Of a stretch of 64,000 nucleotides of DNA, positions 61,336 through 64,000 are shown piece after piece (position 1 is the first letter of the stretch; the number at the start of each line of letters is the position of its first letter). Under the pieces are notes generated by a model. The model worked only from the letters and a program-made list of their open reading frames with translations. It searched no databases and was not told the origin of the DNA. The position numbers and the translations under genes were made by a program. Source of the DNA: Stenotrophomonas beteli (GTDB lineage: Bacteria > Pseudomonadota > Gammaproteobacteria > Xanthomonadales > Xanthomonadaceae); assembly GCF_001431665.1 (NCBI RefSeq), contig NZ_LLXV01000029.1, positions 19,393 to 83,392 on the forward strand, read 5' to 3'.

Positions 61336-62514
61336 ATGCGTGTCATCAAGGACGAAATACACAAAGCCGACATTCCAAAGGCCAAGAAGGATAATATGGC
61401 CCAGCCCTACTCAGGCATTGCGGTTCACCCTGAGCTAGGAAAGGCGAAAGGTAAATTCCCCAAGGGCATTCTTCATCAGCTCATCAAGAGACTGAATGAG
61501 AAAGTTTGGCCATTCATCAGCGTTTATCACGACTTCGATGTCGTAGGTCAATTCTATGGTGAATTCCTTAAGTACACTGGCGGCGATAAGAAGGCCCTTG
61601 GCATTGTTCTTACCCCGCGCCACATAACGGAGCTGTTCGCTCTACTTGCCAATGTGACCAAGGACAGCCGAGTCCTTGACATCTGTGCGGGCACGGGGGG
61701 ATTCCTGGTATCAGCGATGCATCAGATGATGCGTTACGCTCAGACGGAAGCCCAACGAGCAAAGATAAAAAGTCAAGGACTTATTGGTGTAGAACAGCAA
61801 CCGGAAATGTTTGCGCTGGCAGCGTCGAACATGATTCTAAGGGGTGACGGAAAGGCAAATCTACACCAAGGCTCTTGCTTTGATGATGCCATTACGAGGG
61901 CTATAACACAGCATAAATGCGATGTCGGCTTGCTTAATCCGCCATTTTCACAGAGCGACGCGGATCAGGCTGAACTCTACTTCGTAAAGCACATGCTCGA
62001 CTGTTTGAAAAAAGGAGGGACTGGCGTGGCAATTGTGCCAATCTCATGTGCCATATCCCCACACTCAGCCCGGCACGAGCTTCTGAAGCACCACACACTG
62101 GAAGCGGTCATGTCGATGCCCAATGACCTATTCTCCCCTGTTGGCACTGTCACTTGCATTATGGTATTCACCGCCAAAATTCCTCACAGCACCAGTAACC
62201 GCAAAACATGGTTTGGATACTGGCGCGAAGATGGCTTCATTAAGACAAAGCACAGGGGACGGATTGACCTCTACGAGCGCTGGCCAGCCATTCGCGAGCG
62301 CTGGGTAGAGTCATTCCGCAATAGAGAAGTCCACGCCGGCGAGAGCGTCATGGTCTCGGTAACTGCTGAGGATGAGTGGTGCGCAGAAGCATATATGGAG
62401 ACTGACTACTCAACCCTCAACCGCGGTGAGTTCGAGCGCGAGCTAAAAAAATATATCGCCTTCAAAATTCTCAATGAAGACTTGATGATAGAAGATGATG
62501 AAGAAGTTGAATGA
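61336..62514 (+). CDS. N6-adenine DNA methyltransferase part of BcgI-like system
   Basis: This 392-residue protein has SAM motif I DICAGTGGF (115-123) and catalytic NPPF (201-204), the order of gamma-class N6-adenine methyltransferases. The first 100 residues, with GEFLKYTGGDKKALGIVLTPRHI, are typical of type I/IIB M proteins. The start ATG directly follows the TAG of the nuclease gene, in frame, so it may be a broken second half of one protein or a separately initiated, coupled gene. It modifies host DNA to protect from the nuclease. Confidence 0.9.
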   Translation: MRVIKDEIHKADIPKAKKDNMAQPYSGIAVHPELGKAKGKFPKGILHQLIKRLNEKVWPFISVYHDFDVVGQFYGEFLKYTGGDKKALGIVLTPRHITELFALLANVTKDSRVLDICAGTGGFLVSAMHQMMRYAQTEAQRAKIKSQGLIGVEQQPEMFALAASNMILRGDGKANLHQGSCFDDAITRAITQHKCDVGLLNPPFSQSDADQAELYFVKHMLDCLKKGGTGVAIVPISCAISPHSARHELLKHHTLEAVMSMPNDLFSPVGTVTCIMVFTAKIPHSTSNRKTWFGYWREDGFIKTKHRGRIDLYERWPAIRERWVESFRNREVHAGESVMVSVTAEDEWCAEAYMETDYSTLNRGEFERELKKYIAFKILNEDLMIEDDEEVE

Positions 62515-63451
62515 GCTGTTCGACGTCGCGTACGGCAACAAACTAGATTTAAACAAGATGACGCGAGTCGGCCGCCGAGACGGAGGAATTAACTTCGTCG
62601 GGAGATCAAGTCAGAATCACGGTGTAACTGGCACGGTTGCACAGCTTGACATCAAACCCTACGATGCCGGCCTCATCACCGTAGCGCTAGGTGGCACGAA
62701 GCTTCTTTGCTCTTTTGTGCAAGAGCATCCTTTCTATACCGCGCAGAATGTAGCGGTACTTAGGCCGAAGGAGGAGATGTCGTTTGCTCAAAAGCTATTC
62801 GTTTGCATTTGCATTCGACACAACCGCTTCCGATACAGCGCCTTTGGAAGAGAGGCCAATCGCACACTGCGAGAGTTACTTATTCCCGACTTGGCCGATT
62901 TTCCTGAGTGGGTAGAGGGCGCAGAAGTCGGCCCCATTGGCGACAAGGCACTGGCTCGCATTCCAGACACGGTCAATTTTGACACTTCCACCTGGCGTGC
63001 ATTTCCACTCTCTGCGCTTTTCGACTTAAAGAAGGGGCGCCGACTAACGAAGGCGCAAATGACGAAAGGCGAAACTCCTTTCATTGGCGCTATCGATGGA
63101 AATAATGGAGTTTCGGCGAGCGTCGGCCAGAGTCCGATTCATCAGGGAAATACAATTACAGTCAATTACAACGGCTCGGTTGGAGAGGCGTTCTATCAAG
63201 CCGAGCCGTTCTGGGCGTCTGATGACGTGAACGTTCTCTACCCTAAGTTCAACATGACGCCAGCGCTGGCGCCATTTCTAACGACAGTGATACGCCGTGA
63301 AAAATATCGCTTCAACTACGGCAGGAAGTGGCATCTGGACCGGATGAGCCAATCAGAGATTCGACTGCCTGCCGACTCTGCGGGTAAACCCGACTTCGCA
63401 TACATGGAGAACTTCATGCACTCGCTTCCGTACAGCTCTCAGTTACCATAA
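62495..63451 (+). CDS. Specificity (S-like) subunit of BcgI-like system
   Basis: This 318-residue protein is built from two target-recognition repeats: KKLNELFDVAYGNKLDLNKM and, from about residue 168, FPLSALFDLKKGRRLTKAQM followed by TPFIGAIDGNNGVSASVG. Two recognition domains are expected to read a bipartite site. Length is close to the BcgI B subunit. ATG 62495 overlaps the methyltransferase end by 20 bases; ATG 62498 is the next choice. Host DNA would be methylated or cut depending on this protein's target. Confidence 0.88.
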   Translation: MMKKLNELFDVAYGNKLDLNKMTRVGRRDGGINFVGRSSQNHGVTGTVAQLDIKPYDAGLITVALGGTKLLCSFVQEHPFYTAQNVAVLRPKEEMSFAQKLFVCICIRHNRFRYSAFGREANRTLRELLIPDLADFPEWVEGAEVGPIGDKALARIPDTVNFDTSTWRAFPLSALFDLKKGRRLTKAQMTKGETPFIGAIDGNNGVSASVGQSPIHQGNTITVNYNGSVGEAFYQAEPFWASDDVNVLYPKFNMTPALAPFLTTVIRREKYRFNYGRKWHLDRMSQSEIRLPADSAGKPDFAYMENFMHSLPYSSQLP

Positions 63452-63540
63452 CTCCGATTCTGTATTGAGGAAGCCTCGATAGTACCCAAGCGGGTGTCTC
63501 TCAGGATTCCCAGCTCAGACTACGTGATTCATGTAGCTGC

Positions 63541-63606
63541 TCAGGCCATACCCGGAATCTTCTTCTTCAACACGTAATGCGGGTGCTGTTGGTTGTAGAA
63601 GTTGAT
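63541..63606 (-). pseudogene. IS3-type transposase C-terminal remnant
   Basis: The - strand reads INFYNQQHPHYVLKKKIPGM followed by A and a stop (TGA at 63541-63543). The FYN-x-x-x-PH-x-L pattern is the end of IS3-group DDE transposases. Upstream the frame is broken by TAG at 63604-63606 and nothing further is readable. It marks former insertion activity next to the restriction genes. Confidence 0.6.
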
Positions 63607-64000
63607 CTAGCAGTCACTCCGCTAGCGTGCGCTTGGCTCTCGAAAAGAGCCCGGCGCACGCATTATCCTCTCAGCGCCCGGTTCACGTGTCCCACCACGC
63701 TGTTGGGCCGCGATCAATTCAATGTAGAGCAGTCCCGCTCTGGGCCGTAGCTACGCACCAGACGCGTGTCCTCGCGACGGGCGAACACTAGGTCGTTTTC
63801 CGAGCGCAACGGGATGGGCGCAGGCTCCCGGCCCAACGTGCTGCCCCCCCCCCCCCCCACCCCCCCCTGCCCTCTCCCCTCCAAACCCCCACCCCCCGCT
63901 CATCACAGACCAGTAGCACCTCTCATACTTACGCCGCGCCTCATAAATCGCCTATACTTCACCCCCCGTTAATTGTACGCCGTCTTCGACTATCGTAATA
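63607..64000. other. Non-coding, probably low-quality window end with poly-C tract
   Basis: No gene is supported. From 63841 a nearly continuous C tract runs to about 63897, after which the sequence is unlike the rest of the window in composition. Such homopolymer-rich ends are typical of unresolved assembly or read ends. The C-rich frame here codes mostly Pro and was rejected. Confidence 0.6.

Noticed and set aside
63766..63972. Pro-rich reading frame near the right edge
   Set aside because: Produced by the poly-C tract; no homology, start signal or plausible composition.

Overview
The window looks like chromosomal DNA of a Stenotrophomonas species (S. maltophilia complex). The coding regions are very GC-rich. 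Many short palindromes begin with GTAG, matching the SMAG repeat family known from S. maltophilia, and there is an APH(3')-IIc-type aminoglycoside kinase gene characteristic of that species. No tRNA, rRNA or CRISPR array was seen.

Layout. (1) 1-274: tail of a PAP2 phosphatase. (2) 384-17418: an exopolysaccharide/capsule locus in two convergent halves. The + half (384-5517) is a GfcABCDE/YjbEFGH-like set: small Thr-rich protein, Wza, lipoprotein, GfcC, YjbH. The - half (17418 to 5561) holds a WcaJ-type initiating transferase, Wzb phosphatase, Wzc kinase, Ugd, Wzx flippase, a glycosyltransferase, Wzy polymerase, a second glycosyltransferase and two hexapeptide acyltransferases. Together they are a nearly complete Wzx/Wzy export system. 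(3) 17849-24552: housekeeping genes on the + strand (ALDH7-type dehydrogenase, SDR, DUF4190, methyltransferase, pyrD, murB, EamA transporter). (4) 24615-36411: resistance and regulation genes: an APH-family kinase, a TetR/DUF418 pair, aph(3')-IIc broken by a nonsense codon, an EAL protein, a TetR/metallo-hydrolase pair with two visible operators, and a large discoidin/six-hairpin glycosidase behind a LacI-type operator.

(5) 36509-47129 (- strand): a TonB receptor, FMN reductase, DUF3088 protein, two LLM flavin monooxygenases, M20 amidohydrolase, GNAT acetyltransferase, a permease-ATPase fusion and a periplasmic binding protein. The gene content parallels the Bacillus ytm and yxe operons that salvage sulfur from S-modified cysteines by N-acetylation, oxygenation, C-S cleavage and deacetylation. 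I consider this the most interesting system in the window. (6) 47446-59268: GlxA-type AraC regulator, a TetR gene flanked by two identical operator cores, an AHSA1-ArsR-AHSA1 operon, a secreted hydrolase, DUF4180, a COG4705 membrane protein broken by TGA, 3-hydroxybutyrate dehydrogenase, a lipoprotein, and a DJ-1/LysR divergent pair. (7) 59.5-64 kb: an accessory region with a four-hairpin element upstream of a small gene, another long inverted repeat, and an AT-richer BcgI-like restriction-modification system whose A subunit is split by a TAG codon. An IS3-like transposase remnant and a poly-C, probably low-quality, end follow.

Three otherwise intact reading frames are interrupted by single in-frame stop codons (TAA, TGA, TAG). 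GTAG palindromes supply the stop codons of three genes.
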